Shown in pieces: positions 55,938 through 64,000 of a DNA stretch of 64,000 bases. The notes under the pieces were generated by a model, which searched no databases, had not been told where the DNA came from, and saw only the letters and a list, made by a program, of their open reading frames with translations. How positions within the stretch are numbered: position 1 is the first letter of the stretch; every line of letters begins with the position of its first letter. This DNA comes from Flagellimonas beolgyonensis. GTDB lineage: Bacteria; Bacteroidota; Bacteroidia; Flavobacteriales; Flavobacteriaceae. Location: assembly GCF_003992615.1 (NCBI RefSeq), contig NZ_RZMY01000001.1:1-64000 (forward strand), given 5' to 3'. The translations under genes and the position numbers were made by a program.

Positions 55938-56592
55938 AGAGGGTCAAAAGATTATAATTACAACATTCTTTTTAGTGGTTGCTGCCGTACTGGCCGCCCA
56001 ATATTATATTGATTTGGAATGGGCCAGATATGCCGTCCAAATAGCGGCCCTTCTCTTATTGATTGCCATTCTGCAGTTCTTCAGGAACCCAAGGAGACCA
56101 GTGACCCCAAATTTTGATGATATTTTGGCGCCTGTCGATGGAAAGGTGGTTGTGATCGAGGAAGTGGACGAAACCGAATATTTTAAAGACCGAAGAAGGC
56201 AAGTATCCATATTTATGTCACCGGTGAACGTACACGTAACAAGGTACCCTGCCAGTGGCACCATTACCTACTCCAAATACCACCCAGGCAAATATTTGGT
56301 GGCGTGGCACCCAAAATCAAGTACTGAAAACGAACGTACCACAGTAATTCTCCATACCCCAAAATTTGGGGAAATCGGATACCGTCAAATCGCCGGTGCC
56401 ATGGCACGCCGCATTGTTAACTATGCGGAAGAAGGCGAACAAGTGACACAAGGTGAGGATGCCGGTTTCATTAAATTTGGCTCACGTGTGGACCTGTTAT
56501 TGCCCTTGGATTGCAACATTACCGTAAAATTGAACCAAAAAGTAACAGGCGCCAAAACTTGTATCGCTTCCTTAAGACCACAAGATGACTGA
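55927..56592 (+). CDS. psd: Phosphatidylserine decarboxylase, short form
   Basis: Converts phosphatidylserine to phosphatidylethanolamine. 221 residues with an N-terminal membrane helix pair (about 8-25 and 31-47). FMSPVNVHVTRYPASGTI and the self-cleavage site GFIKFGSRVDLLLP (Gly-Ser, pyruvoyl-forming Ser) identify the short PSD class. Overlaps cdsA before it and the ACBP gene after it (8 bp). Confidence 0.93.
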   Translation: MFHKEGQKIIITTFFLVVAAVLAAQYYIDLEWARYAVQIAALLLLIAILQFFRNPRRPVTPNFDDILAPVDGKVVVIEEVDETEYFKDRRRQVSIFMSPVNVHVTRYPASGTITYSKYHPGKYLVAWHPKSSTENERTTVILHTPKFGEIGYRQIAGAMARRIVNYAEEGEQVTQGEDAGFIKFGSRVDLLLPLDCNITVKLNQKVTGAKTCIASLRPQDD

Positions 56593-56848
56593 TGAAGAGC
56601 TACATAAAAGGTTCGATGCGGCCGTAAACTTCGTAAACTCGTATACGGAGCCTTTGCCTGCTGATCTTTTGCTCAAACTATATGCCTATTTCAAAATAGC
56701 CAATAGGAATTTTGAAAACCCAGGCAGCAGAACCCCATTGATCAATGCCTTTAAAGCGAATGCCCTTTTTCAAGCCAAAAACATCAGTGCCAAAGAAGCG
56801 ATGCAGAAGTATGTGGCCTTGGTGGAAAAAGAATTGAAATCGCTTTAG
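56585..56848 (+). CDS. Acyl-CoA-binding protein
   Basis: 87 residues, four-helix ACBP fold: LHKRFDAAVNFVNSYTEPLP, LLLKLYAYFKIANRNF and SAKEAMQKYVALVEKEL. The family Lys/Tyr ligand positions (LKLYAYFK) are present, but the usual TGD/W-rich loop is shortened. It carries long-chain acyl-CoA in the cytoplasm. Overlaps psd by 8 bp; its last 4 bp overlap the convergent sterol desaturase gene. Confidence 0.85.
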   Translation: MTDEELHKRFDAAVNFVNSYTEPLPADLLLKLYAYFKIANRNFENPGSRTPLINAFKANALFQAKNISAKEAMQKYVALVEKELKSL

Positions 56849-58113
56849 GATACCAAATCAGGAGATACAAACGATTTTTCAAAATAAGTGAAGTAAACGG
56901 CAAACATGATGGTGGCCAAAAAATACAGTGCCACCAAATAACTCCCATACGACCAAAACGCATCCAGTCCAAACCAATCGTTGGTCCAATAGATCAAGAT
57001 CAATCCTGCAACACCCCTGGCCACCTCAATCCATATCGCGTATCCTTTACGGTCCATCAAAGCCGTGTACCCAAATATTCCAACCATAACAAAGGCTCCG
57101 AAATACAACAAGCCATCAAAACCGATTTCGGCATAGTTGTAGAACATGAACAGCATTAAAAATGTGGTAAACACCAACTGAAAAATGGAATACGCCTTAA
57201 GTCCCCATGAAGTGGAGGGCTGGTATTTTTCAAAATGATAGACATCTTCTATGATTTCCACAGGATATTTTTCTTTCACATCTGCTGGCCGCCAACCAGT
57301 CGGCATAAACCAAATTCGAAGTTTGTCCCAATAGCTTTTGGTTCGCCATGTATCCTGCATCAAACGCCATAAATGCTGAAAATTGATGATAATGGGATTC
57401 CATGTATGTGCTGGTTTCAAAACACCATATTGGGGTGGCACATCGTCCAGTTCTTCTTGAAAGGTACCGAACATTCGGTCCCAAACACAGAAAATCTGCC
57501 CTAAGTTCTTATCGATATATTCCCTGTTGATGGCATGGTGCACCCGATGTTGGGAAGGAGTAACGATCACATATTCCAACCAACCCATTTTCCCGATATG
57601 ACGTGTATGGTACCAAAATTGGGCAAACAGGTGAATCGGTGCCAAAACAGCGATAACCGTATTGGGAACCCCAAACAGGGCTGCAGGTATCAATAATAGA
57701 GCATAATAGCCCAATAAATTGGATATGGGTTGGCGAAGCGCGCAGGCCAAATTGAATTCCTCGCTACTATGATGGATCACATGCTGGTTCCAGAAGAAAT
57801 TGATATGATGGCTCAAGCGATGGTTCCAATAGCCCGCAAAATCCAAAGCAATGAATGCCACTACCCATACCAACCAAGTGGCTTTGATCTCCACAAGGGC
57901 CAAATGTTCCAAAAGAAACGGATAACTGATCAAGATAATACCCAAACCCAAGGAATCCTTGACCACGTTGGTGAGTCCGGAACTGAGGCTGCTCACAGTA
58001 TCCATTACATTATGCATTTGGTTTTTTACCAAACGACCATACAGTACTTCAACAAGTACCAATCCTACAAAAAATGGGATGGCATATAACAATGCCGCTG
58101 CATACGATTCCAT
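56845..58113 (-). CDS. Sterol desaturase / fatty acid hydroxylase family protein
   Basis: Di-iron membrane oxygenase family. 422 residues with seven or more membrane helices. The three histidine clusters are seen as HRLSHH, HVIHHSSE and HRVHHAINREYID, the iron ligands. A C-terminal membrane part of about 130 residues follows the catalytic core. Such long flavobacterial forms resemble alkylglycerol monooxygenases; substrate is unknown. It is convergent with the phospholipid operon, a lipid-related neighbourhood. Confidence 0.88.
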   Translation of the reverse strand: MESYAAALLYAIPFFVGLVLVEVLYGRLVKNQMHNVMDTVSSLSSGLTNVVKDSLGLGIILISYPFLLEHLALVEIKATWLVWVVAFIALDFAGYWNHRLSHHINFFWNQHVIHHSSEEFNLACALRQPISNLLGYYALLLIPAALFGVPNTVIAVLAPIHLFAQFWYHTRHIGKMGWLEYVIVTPSQHRVHHAINREYIDKNLGQIFCVWDRMFGTFQEELDDVPPQYGVLKPAHTWNPIIINFQHLWRLMQDTWRTKSYWDKLRIWFMPTGWRPADVKEKYPVEIIEDVYHFEKYQPSTSWGLKAYSIFQLVFTTFLMLFMFYNYAEIGFDGLLYFGAFVMVGIFGYTALMDRKGYAIWIEVARGVAGLILIYWTNDWFGLDAFWSYGSYLVALYFLATIMFAVYFTYFEKSFVSPDLVS

Positions 58114-58163
58114 TCCTAATAATTAAATTTTTCGATGCAAGTAAGGGGTTATGCGATAGAAAG

Positions 58164-59003
58164 TTACTCCAAATTTTTAAATAATTGGATATCATGGGCA
58201 TCCGTAAGATCGGGAATATGCTCCGATCGGGGAATACAAAGCACACTTTTTGGTCGCTCCATAACCATATTTCCCACTGCCTTTGGCAACTCCTTTTCAT
58301 CACGAATAGGATCTAACGGACAGTTTTTGAGATAAGGGTAGATATCTCCGCCATAAAAACTAAAAATGTTCATGCTCACTCGAAGCTCCCCTGTTTCATC
58401 CTTATAACCAGGAATATCCTCCATGGGTGGTTTCTCCACAATCTTTTTCAAATAACCCTCCGAAGAAATATCCATGACCGCAAACTTGGAAATACGTTCA
58501 TCTGAATATTCAAACCCCGAACTGCCATAGCTAATCAGTGCATTGGGTGCTTTCCTTTCCATCCTGAGATCCTTGAAAGCACCTACGGAATACAAATTGT
58601 CGCCATTACAAACCGTAAAGGTGGTTTGCTTCAACTTAGGGTATTGATCTAAACATTGTTGCAGGGCATCAGCAGTTCCCAATGGTTTTTCTCTTTTATC
58701 CGGCACCTGTTGAACCGCCAGATATACCTTTAGACCGGCAGGCAATTTTTGGTCACTGACCAACTCTTGAAAGACCTGATTTTCCGGACTGGTAATCAAA
58801 TACAGGTTTTCATAGCCTGCTTCCACAGCATTCTTTACCAAATAATATAAAAATGGACGGCCATGCTTCCCGACTGGTATGAGACTTTTATGCGGAATAT
58901 TGTCCATTACTCCCCGGTGATCGGAAATCGCTTTCAAACTCCGTTTCATTCGGGAGGAGGCACCACCCACCATAATTATCAGACTTTTATTCTCCATCAT
59001 CAT
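58164..59003 (-). CDS. Sugar-phosphate nucleotidyltransferase-like protein
   Basis: 279 residues. The N-terminal nucleotide loop is MVGGASSRMKRSLK, a variant of GxGxRxxPxT; then KSLIPVGKHGRPFLYYLVKN, NGDNLYSVGAFKDL and KIVEKPPMEDIPG, as in nucleotide-sugar pyrophosphorylases. It overlaps the GHMP kinase gene by 4 bp, so the two act together: the kinase makes a sugar 1-phosphate and this enzyme could activate it to an NDP-sugar (inference). Which sugar cannot be read from sequence. Confidence 0.75.
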   Translation of the reverse strand: MMMENKSLIIMVGGASSRMKRSLKAISDHRGVMDNIPHKSLIPVGKHGRPFLYYLVKNAVEAGYENLYLITSPENQVFQELVSDQKLPAGLKVYLAVQQVPDKREKPLGTADALQQCLDQYPKLKQTTFTVCNGDNLYSVGAFKDLRMERKAPNALISYGSSGFEYSDERISKFAVMDISSEGYLKKIVEKPPMEDIPGYKDETGELRVSMNIFSFYGGDIYPYLKNCPLDPIRDEKELPKAVGNMVMERPKSVLCIPRSEHIPDLTDAHDIQLFKNLE

Positions 59004-60052
59004 ATTGTTACCGCCACTTCATAAACCGCTTTTGCACCAGCATCCAAAAAGGCGTTCTTGACCTTATCCACATTTTCATCCAAAACCATGGCCACCATAC
59101 AGCCACCACCACCGGAACCTATGGTCTTTGCCCCCAATGCACCTGCTTTCAGCGCTTTTTCCATCATGTTGACCATTTCTGGTGGGGTGTTCTTGATTTG
59201 ATGTTGAAGAATGGCTTGATGTTCGTTCATCAACCTGCCCAATCTCTGCACATCCGGATGTTTCTTTTGCAGCTCTTCCTTGGCCTGAAGGGTTATCTGG
59301 TAATTGAAAATGGCCGCATACCAGTGATTTTGATACTCTTGTGGCACTATTGACCTGTACTTTTCATAGTCCGCTGGTGTGGATTCCTTTAAATTGAAAT
59401 CTGGATGGTGTTGCTGAATGGCCGACACTGCATTTTGGGCATAAACCCGTGCATTTTTAAGCACGGTAAGTGTCTTCTTGGCCAAACCCGATTCGGCCAC
59501 TAATAATTTGCCCACATCTGCACTCAATCGGACACTTTCACCACTTTGGGTATCGATGTACAACAAGCCTTTTTGGGCAATGGTATATTGATCCATGAGT
59601 CCGCCAGGTTGATCAAAGAACAACACCTCAGCCTCATAGGCCCAACGACCAATCTGATAGTCGCTAATGGTCTCCATTTTACCCTGAGTGGCAACCAAAA
59701 AACGCAGCCAAGCCACCACCAAAGCTGATGAACTGGACAACCCGGCATTTACAGGTATGTTTCCAGACACTTCAATGGCATAGCCTTCGTCAAAATGAAA
59801 GCCTTCCTTTTTGAGTACTGCCATGCAGGAACGGAAATAATCGTCCTGTAACACCTGCTGCAACCCATTTTTGAGGTCAATCACAACCTCGTCGTTCAAG
59901 TCCAACAATTCAATATGAAAATTCTTTTCAGGAATTCGACTGGCCTTCAACTGAATGAACCGATCAATGGTACCTGCGATAACGGGAAGTCCCAAATAAT
60001 CCTGATGATCGCCATAAAAACAAATGCGCGCAGGAACTTTTAGTTGAATCAT
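59000..60052 (-). CDS. GHMP family sugar kinase (galactokinase-like)
   Basis: 350 residues. Sugar-recognition start LKVPARICFYGDHQDYLGLP matches the galactokinase-type RxNxxGEHTDYxxG motif; ATP loop GNIPVNAGLSSSSALVVAWL; third motif AKTIGSGGGGCMVAMV. The family phosphorylates C1 of galactose, GalNAc, fucose or similar sugars. It lies between the nucleotidyltransferase and the GH109-like gene, 9 bp from the latter, a likely three-gene unit. Galactose specificity is not shown. Confidence 0.82.
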   Translation of the reverse strand: MIQLKVPARICFYGDHQDYLGLPVIAGTIDRFIQLKASRIPEKNFHIELLDLNDEVVIDLKNGLQQVLQDDYFRSCMAVLKKEGFHFDEGYAIEVSGNIPVNAGLSSSSALVVAWLRFLVATQGKMETISDYQIGRWAYEAEVLFFDQPGGLMDQYTIAQKGLLYIDTQSGESVRLSADVGKLLVAESGLAKKTLTVLKNARVYAQNAVSAIQQHHPDFNLKESTPADYEKYRSIVPQEYQNHWYAAIFNYQITLQAKEELQKKHPDVQRLGRLMNEHQAILQHQIKNTPPEMVNMMEKALKAGALGAKTIGSGGGGCMVAMVLDENVDKVKNAFLDAGAKAVYEVAVTI

Positions 60053-60061
60053 AAATATAAA

Positions 60062-61450
60062 TCAGCTTATTATATCCAAAGGCTTGGTTTCTGTATAATT
60101 GCCCCTTGTAAAATCGGGAAAAGGCTGGGGTGCACCTCCACTGGCCACGGAGCGCTCGCTCAAAGGGGATACGGCACTCCACAGACAACCTTCGTACACA
60201 TTTTGATCCAAAGGCAGCCCTTTCTGGAGACATTCCACAATGCGATACACCATGATCCCGTCCATTCCGCCATGTCCACTGCCTTTGGCAGCTTCGTTCA
60301 ACCGTTTGTACAGGGGATGGTCATATTTCGCGTACAATTGCTCCAATTGTTCCCCTTGCACCCACGAATGGTGATCTTTGGTAATGCCCTCCACACCACC
60401 TTCAAGGGCCACCCGGGTGGGGAAGCCCGCCAAGGTTCCCTTGGTGCCCTGTATCAAGTTCAATCGGGAATAGGGTCTTGGACTTGTTTCATCCCATTGC
60501 ACCATAATGGTCTTGCCCATGGTGGTTTTTATGATGGAGGTGTTCAAATCACCACCCTTAAAATTCAATTGGTTCCATTTATGGTCTTTGGGGTAATTCT
60601 TTTTTGCATACATGGCCCTGCCCCTTGCCGGGGTTGAAAATGAGACCAAGCTTCCAAAAGTATCCTCTCCCCTGGCCAAGCTCATGTATTGGGCCACCGG
60701 TCCCAGTCCGTGGGTAGGATAGAGGTTGCCATTGCGTTTGGCATAATGATGGGTACGCCAAGACCCCGTTCCCCGCTCCTGCTCTTCCATTTGCCAACGT
60801 AGTTCATGGATATAGGCTGCCTCACCGTGTAAAATTTCACCGATCAAGCCCTGTCTGCACATATTGAGAAACATGAGCTCATCACGACTATAATTTACGT
60901 TTTCCAGCATCATACAATGCTTTTGGGTGCGCTCGCTGGCATCCACAATATCCCACATTTCCTGGATGGTGGTTGCGATGGGCACCTCTACAAACGCATG
61001 TGCCCCCTGCTCCATGGCACCGATGGCCATCGGCGCATGGTTGGCCCAATTGGTCGCGATGAACACAACGTCGGGGCGCACTTCCTGCAACAGGGTCTTC
61101 CATCGGTTTTCGTCCCCCCAATATTGTTTGATGTTCCTATGTCGGTTCGGTCCACCGGCCTCATTGACCCATTGGGTTTTTTCCTTGACCAAATCCTCGT
61201 ACAGATCACAAATGGCAACCACCTCGGTTCCTTCCAAAGCGGCAAAAAATTTGGCATGTGTGCCCCCTCTTGCTCCTACTCCGATAAAGGCTGCACGGAC
61301 AGTTTCAATTTTTGGAGCGGCATAACCCCCCATATAAATCGAAGATAGCGGTCTTTCAGAACCGGCCTTTAGATAACTTGGAACCATGGTCACAGCGGCT
61401 GCGGACAAAGAGGTTTTCTTGATAAAACTGCGTCTATTGAGGTTTTTCAT
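60062..61450 (-). CDS. GH109-like Gfo/Idh/MocA family enzyme, Tat-exported
   Basis: 462 residues with a twin-arginine signal (MKNLNRRSFIKKTSLSAAAV). Rossmann NAD site AAFIGVGARGGTHAKFFAAL. The later part carries NLYPTHGLGPVAQYMSL, GHGGMDGIMVYRIVECLQKG and LPLDQNVYEGCLWSAVSPLS, which closely resemble family GH109, NAD-dependent alpha-N-acetylgalactosaminidases. Tat export with bound NAD fits that family. A plain dehydrogenase cannot be ruled out. It is the first gene of the group with the GHMP kinase and nucleotidyltransferase. Confidence 0.82.
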   Translation of the reverse strand: MKNLNRRSFIKKTSLSAAAVTMVPSYLKAGSERPLSSIYMGGYAAPKIETVRAAFIGVGARGGTHAKFFAALEGTEVVAICDLYEDLVKEKTQWVNEAGGPNRHRNIKQYWGDENRWKTLLQEVRPDVVFIATNWANHAPMAIGAMEQGAHAFVEVPIATTIQEMWDIVDASERTQKHCMMLENVNYSRDELMFLNMCRQGLIGEILHGEAAYIHELRWQMEEQERGTGSWRTHHYAKRNGNLYPTHGLGPVAQYMSLARGEDTFGSLVSFSTPARGRAMYAKKNYPKDHKWNQLNFKGGDLNTSIIKTTMGKTIMVQWDETSPRPYSRLNLIQGTKGTLAGFPTRVALEGGVEGITKDHHSWVQGEQLEQLYAKYDHPLYKRLNEAAKGSGHGGMDGIMVYRIVECLQKGLPLDQNVYEGCLWSAVSPLSERSVASGGAPQPFPDFTRGNYTETKPLDIIS

Positions 61451-61509
61451 GATAGATATGCGTTGGTTTTTTACTTCAATATATTGATTTCCAAAGTATG
61501 AAAAAATGA

Positions 61510-61535
61510 AGAAAGGGAAGACTTCTTCCCTTTCT
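61510..61535 (-). terminator. Terminator of valS
   Basis: AGAAAGGGAAG/CTTCCCTTTCT, 11-bp stem with a 4-nt loop, followed on the minus strand by a T-rich tail. Lies 25 bp after the valS stop. Confidence 0.85.
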
Positions 61536-61560
61536 ATATATCATTTATTGAAAACAAAAT

Positions 61561-64000
61561 TTATTTCAAACTGGCCAAACTCTTTTCCAAGGTCTCGATT
61601 TTGGCTTCGGCATCGGCCACTTTTTTGCGTTCCATGGCCACTACCTGTTCCGGGGCATTGTTCACAAAACGTTCGTTGCTCAATTTCTTTTGCACCGAGT
61701 TTAAAAATCCCTTCGTATAGTTGAGTTCTTCCTCAATTTTTTTGATTTCGGCTTCCACATCGATAGCATCACCCATCGGAATGAAATATTCGTTGCTCTT
61801 TACCCTAAAACTCAATGCCCCATCCATACCGCTATCCACGGCTTCAAATTTGGAGAGATTGGTCAATTTTTGAATGATGGCATCCATTTGACTATTTACG
61901 CCTTCAGCGTTCAGCATGAACAATTCCAATGCATCCTTTTGGGGGATGTTCTTTTCTTTTCTAATGGTTCGAACACCGGATATGACCTCAGCCGCAAATT
62001 CAAAATCGGCGATTAAAGCCGTATTAACAGCATCAGCTTTTGGCCATTTCGATATGATCAGTGCATCTTCAGGGGTACGTTCTGCGATATGCTGCCACAC
62101 CTCTTCTGTCAAAAATGGCATAAAAGGGTGAAGTAGTTTTAAGTTTTCCCCAAAAAGATGGATCACCTCATCGAAGGTCTTTTGGTCTATCGGCTGTTGA
62201 TAGGCTGGTTTTACAATCTCCAACAACCAAGAGCAGAAATCGTCCCACACCAATTTGTAGGTGGCCATCAGGGCATCCGAAATTCGGTATTTCGAAAAAT
62301 GGTCCTCGATTTCCACCAAGGTCTGGTTGAATTTGGCCTTGTACCACTCCAATCCAATTTTGGCCGCTTCGGGCTGGGGCAATGCTGCCGTTTCCCATCC
62401 TTTTACCAATCGGAAGGCATTCCAAACTTTATTGGCAAAGTTGGCGCCTTGCTGACATAGGGATTCGTCAAACAACAAATCGTTCCCGGCAGCGGAACTC
62501 AACATCAATCCCACACGTACGCCATCTGCCCCAAAATCCTCAATCAATTTGAGCGCATCGGGAGAGTTACCCAAGGATTTAGACATTTTTCGACGTTGCT
62601 TATCACGCACCAATCCGGTCAGGTATACATTTTCAAAAGGTCTTTTTCCCCGGTACTCATAACCTGCCATAATCATACGGGCCACCCAAAAGAAAAGGAT
62701 GTCAGGCCCAGTTACCAGGTCGCTTGTTGGGTAATAATAATTTACCTGTTCATTTTCTGGCTCCAAAATACCCCCAAACACACTAATGGGCCACAACCAA
62801 GAGGAGAACCACGTATCCAATACGTCCGGATCCTGTCGTAGATCGGATTGTTGGATTTTTGGGTTTTTGGCCTGTGCCAATTTCAAGGCTTCTTCCGGGG
62901 TTTCGGCCACTACAAAATCCTCTTTCCCATCTCCATAATAGTAGGCAGGTATCTGTTGTCCCCACCATAATTGTCGGGAAATGTTCCAATCCCGAATGTT
63001 TTCCATCCAATGGCGATAGGTGTTATCAAACTTTGAAGGGTACAATTTTACGTCCCCGGTTTTCAAGACGGCATCCAAAGCCGGTTTGGCCATATCTTCC
63101 ATTTTAAGGAACCACTGGTCCGAAAGTCGCGGTTCGATAACGGCCTTGGTCCGTTCGGAAGTACCTACTTTGTTCAGGTGCTGTTCGGTTTTCACCAAAA
63201 AGCCTTTTTCCTCCAACTCCTTAACTATTTCCTTTCGTACCACAAAGCGATCCTTGCCTTCGTAATGCATCCCGAAGGAATTCAAAGTGGCATTCTCGTT
63301 AAAAATATCGATGACCTCAAGATTGTGTTTTTCCCCAAGATTTTTGTCGTTTTCATCGTGGGCCGGGGTCACTTTTAAACATCCGGTACCAAATTCAATG
63401 TCCACATATTCGTCCTCGATAATGGGAATCACCCGCCCGCAAATGGGAACAATGGCTTTTTTGCCCCTTAAATGACGATACCGATCATCATTGGGGTTGA
63501 TACAGATGGCCGTATCGCCTAAAATGGTTTCGGGTCGCGTTGTTGCAATGGTCACCTTTTCATCGGAGCCTTCAACAGCATAAGATAAATAATACAGATT
63601 GCCCTGCCGTTCTTCGTAAATCACTTCTTCATCGGAGAGTGTGGTCTTAGCCTCTGGGTCCCAGTTTACCATACGATAACCCCGGTAGATGAGTCCTTTG
63701 TTATAAAGGTCCACAAACACCCTGATCACCGAAGCGGACATATCGTCGTCCATTGTAAATTTGGTTCGGTTCCAATCGCAGGAACAGCCCAATTTTTTCA
63801 ATTGTTGCAGAATAACACCCCCATATTCATTGGTCCAATCCCAGGCATGCTTCAAGAACTCGTCACGGGACAAGTCGGCCTTATTTATGCCTTCTTCCTT
63901 CAGTTTTGCCACCACTTTTGCTTCCGTTGCTATGGAAGCATGGTCCATTCCGGGTACCCAACAGGCATTTTTTCCCAAAAGTCTTGCCCTGCGGATCAAT
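61561..64000 (-). CDS. valS: Valine--tRNA ligase (N-terminus outside window)
   Basis: Class I synthetase charging tRNA-Val. About 813 residues are present; the N-terminal 50-60 residues with the HIGH motif lie beyond the right edge, as the visible part starts at [17 protein letters not shown], which follows HIGH in the family. Seen here: the editing domain ([19 protein letters not shown]), the KMSKS loop in [15 protein letters not shown], the anticodon-binding domain and a C-terminal coiled coil ([19 protein letters not shown]) that is the ValRS hallmark. The window edge, not a mutation, cuts the gene. Confidence 0.95.
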   Translation of the reverse strand, partial: LIRRARLLGKNACWVPGMDHASIATEAKVVAKLKEEGINKADLSRDEFLKHAWDWTNEYGGVILQQLKKLGCSCDWNRTKFTMDDDMSASVIRVFVDLYNKGLIYRGYRMVNWDPEAKTTLSDEEVIYEERQGNLYYLSYAVEGSDEKVTIATTRPETILGDTAICINPNDDRYRHLRGKKAIVPICGRVIPIIEDEYVDIEFGTGCLKVTPAHDENDKNLGEKHNLEVIDIFNENATLNSFGMHYEGKDRFVVRKEIVKELEEKGFLVKTEQHLNKVGTSERTKAVIEPRLSDQWFLKMEDMAKPALDAVLKTGDVKLYPSKFDNTYRHWMENIRDWNISRQLWWGQQIPAYYYGDGKEDFVVAETPEEALKLAQAKNPKIQQSDLRQDPDVLDTWFSSWLWPISVFGGILEPENEQVNYYYPTSDLVTGPDILFFWVARMIMAGYEYRGKRPFENVYLTGLVRDKQRRKMSKSLGNSPDALKLIEDFGADGVRVGLMLSSAAGNDLLFDESLCQQGANFANKVWNAFRLVKGWETAALPQPEAAKIGLEWYKAKFNQTLVEIEDHFSKYRISDALMATYKLVWDDFCSWLLEIVKPAYQQPIDQKTFDEVIHLFGENLKLLHPFMPFLTEEVWQHIAERTPEDALIISKWPKADAVNTALIADFEFAAEVISGVRTIRKEKNIPQKDALELFMLNAEGVNSQMDAIIQKLTNLSKFEAVDSGMDGALSFRVKSNEYFIPMGDAIDVEAEIKKIEEELNYTKGFLNSVQKKLSNERFVNNAPEQVVAMERKKVADAEAKIETLEKSLASLK

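Overview
The window is a chromosomal stretch from a member of the Flavobacteriaceae. Gene content and protein sequences look Muricauda/Allomuricauda-like, but that genus-level placement is inference. The signs are flavobacterial promoters (TTG, 17-19 nt, TAnnTTTG), an almost complete lack of Shine-Dalgarno sequences except a very strong one before rpsU, a secreted protein with thrombospondin type 3-like repeats, and families typical of the group (DUF2851, DUF3467, flavobacterial PAS histidine kinases, a GH109-like Tat-exported enzyme). Nearly all of it is housekeeping sequence. No phage, CRISPR array, rRNA gene or full transposon is visible.

Layout. 1-914: 5' part of a repeat-rich secreted protein gene running off the left edge (minus). 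1303-3755: prfC, a four-helix membrane protein and a DUF3467 protein. 3816-17396 (minus): the ancestral transcription/translation block hpf, tRNA-Thr, tRNA-Tyr, tRNA-Gly, tRNA-Thr, tuf, tRNA-Trp, secE, nusG, rplK, rplA, rplJ, rplL, rpoB, rpoC. 17455-27046 (minus): xerC, rpsU, an acyl-CoA dehydrogenase, a helix-hairpin-helix protein, an AGCS transporter with an unusual exported N-terminus, a potassium channel with PspC, a DUF2851/rhodanese pair and two thioredoxin-fold proteins. 27180-28875 (plus): a MarR, nitroreductase, YceI operon.

28953-36085 (plus) is the complete tryptophan operon trpEGDCFBA. It starts with a perfect promoter and a ribosome-mediated attenuator whose 18-codon leader peptide holds three consecutive Trp codons. 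The operon has been invaded repeatedly. An AT-rich GIY-YIG nuclease gene, bounded by two inverted, covarying hairpins, lies between the attenuator and trpE. Palindromic repeats of a second family (TGTCAT...ATGACA) fill the trpD-trpC and trpC-trpF gaps. A third copy lies in frame inside trpF and adds about 25 residues to the enzyme. This region is the most interesting part of the window.

36120-52070: an M20 peptidase, a small lipoprotein, a UDG-like protein, a divergent PEP carboxylase, yaaA, rluD-like and PASTA genes, ddl, coaD, a PAS histidine kinase with a receiver-only regulator, an M14 peptidase, divergent Nudix/pyrE genes whose starts are 7 nt apart, a SRPBCC gene and birA. 52153-56848 (plus): rsfS, ftsH, a LUD-domain gene, cdsA, psd and an acyl-CoA-binding protein, a membrane quality-control and phospholipid group. 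56845-64000 (minus): a sterol-desaturase-family enzyme; a nucleotidyltransferase, GHMP kinase and GH109-like trio that could form an amino-sugar salvage route (inference); and the 3' part of valS running off the right edge.
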